A DNA stretch of 17,862 nucleotides from Glomus cerebriforme (taxonomy: Eukaryota; Glomeromycota; Glomeromycetes; Glomerales; Glomeraceae): contig QKYT01000208.1 in assembly GCA_003550305.1 (NCBI GenBank), positions 91,795 through 109,656 of the forward strand. The letters are read 5' to 3'. Below the pieces are notes generated by a model. The model did not search any database. It saw nothing but the letters and a program-made list of their open reading frames with translations, and was not told where the DNA came from. Positions within the stretch are counted from its first letter, which is position 1; each line of letters opens with the position of its first letter. The position numbers were made by a program, and so were the translations under genes. Shown piece by piece: positions 17,427 to 17,862 of this stretch.

Positions 17427-17862
17427 AACTAGAAGAAGAAAAAAATGTTGAATAAATTTAAATTGAAAAACAAAAATAATTAATAAATAAAAACTTACGA
17501 AACTGGAAGAAATCTAGAAGAAAAAAAAATTTATCGAATACGTTCCTAGTATGAACCGCCCTTGCAGATACTAGATGAACAATGAACAATAATTTTTAGT
17601 AATATGACGTCAAAAGCAGATTATGACGTGTAGGATTTATGAGTTTATCAGAAATGTAAGAAATAAATAAAAGTATATTATTCATGCAATGCGTAAAATA
17701 GATAAAATAGAAATTATGACTCAAACTGTAATATACTGTATTAGAAGACACGTAATATTCGTAATATTTGACTATAAAACTTATAACATGTATAATCATT
17801 TTTAAATTTGACTCATTTGTATACATGCCCAAAAATTGATGATGGGTTGGGTAACTGGAGAA
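17427..17862. other. 3' flank of the F-box gene, no gene seen
   Basis: A/T-rich sequence with AATAAA-type stretches soon after the stop (about 17482-17490), which could serve polyadenylation. The 78-codon minus-strand frame at 17596-17832 has no recognisable domain and a composition expected by chance at this A+T content. Confidence 0.45.

Noticed and set aside
17596..17832. 78-codon minus-strand frame
   Set aside because: Chance-like Tyr/Ile/Ser-rich composition, no domain, no support from context.
1..17862. tRNA or rRNA genes
   Set aside because: No cloverleaf-like sequence with a T-loop GGTTCRA motif and no rRNA-like GC-rich conserved block was found by eye on either strand.

Overview
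The window looks like nuclear DNA of an arbuscular mycorrhizal fungus, most likely Rhizophagus or a close relative (Glomeromycotina). Three things suggest this: very high A+T with long homopolymer runs; short GT-AG introns; and a gene mix typical of those repeat-rich genomes, namely an N-terminal F-box plus leucine-rich protein, a Sel1-repeat protein with a Rhizophagus-like N-terminal segment, and a Helitron transposon. This is judged from composition and protein character, not from a database match.

Region 1-7841 is dominated by a Helitron-type rolling-circle transposon. Its core is an intact ORF (probable ATG at 3499, stop at 7626). It encodes a zinc-finger/HUH Rep nuclease (H-x-H and a Y-x3-Y pair) fused to a PIF1-family helicase with all main motifs. 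About 0.6 kb upstream on the same strand is a second gene (1333-2869). It reads through only if a 73-nt intron (1564-1636) is removed, giving a 487-residue protein with two probable OB-fold-like modules and a charged, proline/tyrosine-rich tail. I read it as a candidate single-strand DNA-binding partner carried by, or living next to, the Helitron. This pair is the most interesting item in the window. Upstream of both lies a 300-bp head-to-tail duplication (451-1050).

Region 7921-8266 is a small foldback element. It has terminal inverted repeats, 19-bp internal units present in both orientations, and a 9-bp direct repeat at its edges. Region 8267-10097 has no confident gene. A Sel1-repeat gene lies at 10098-11003 on the minus strand.

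Region 11004-14811 is a gene-poor, repeat-scarred stretch. It contains two copies of a ~45-bp motif (12221-12420), a ~300-bp MITE-like palindromic element (12574-12874), and a ~136-bp-spaced duplication (13269-13448).

Region 14812-15947 (minus) is a wax-synthase/MBOAT acyltransferase gene broken by two apparent frameshifts and with no recognisable start. It lies partly in a stretch with ambiguous bases (N), so draft-sequence error competes with true pseudogenisation. Divergently from it runs an intact F-box/leucine-rich gene (16152-17426). The last 436 bases show no gene.

The genes do not form one pathway. The only functional pairing I infer is OB-fold protein plus Rep/helicase.
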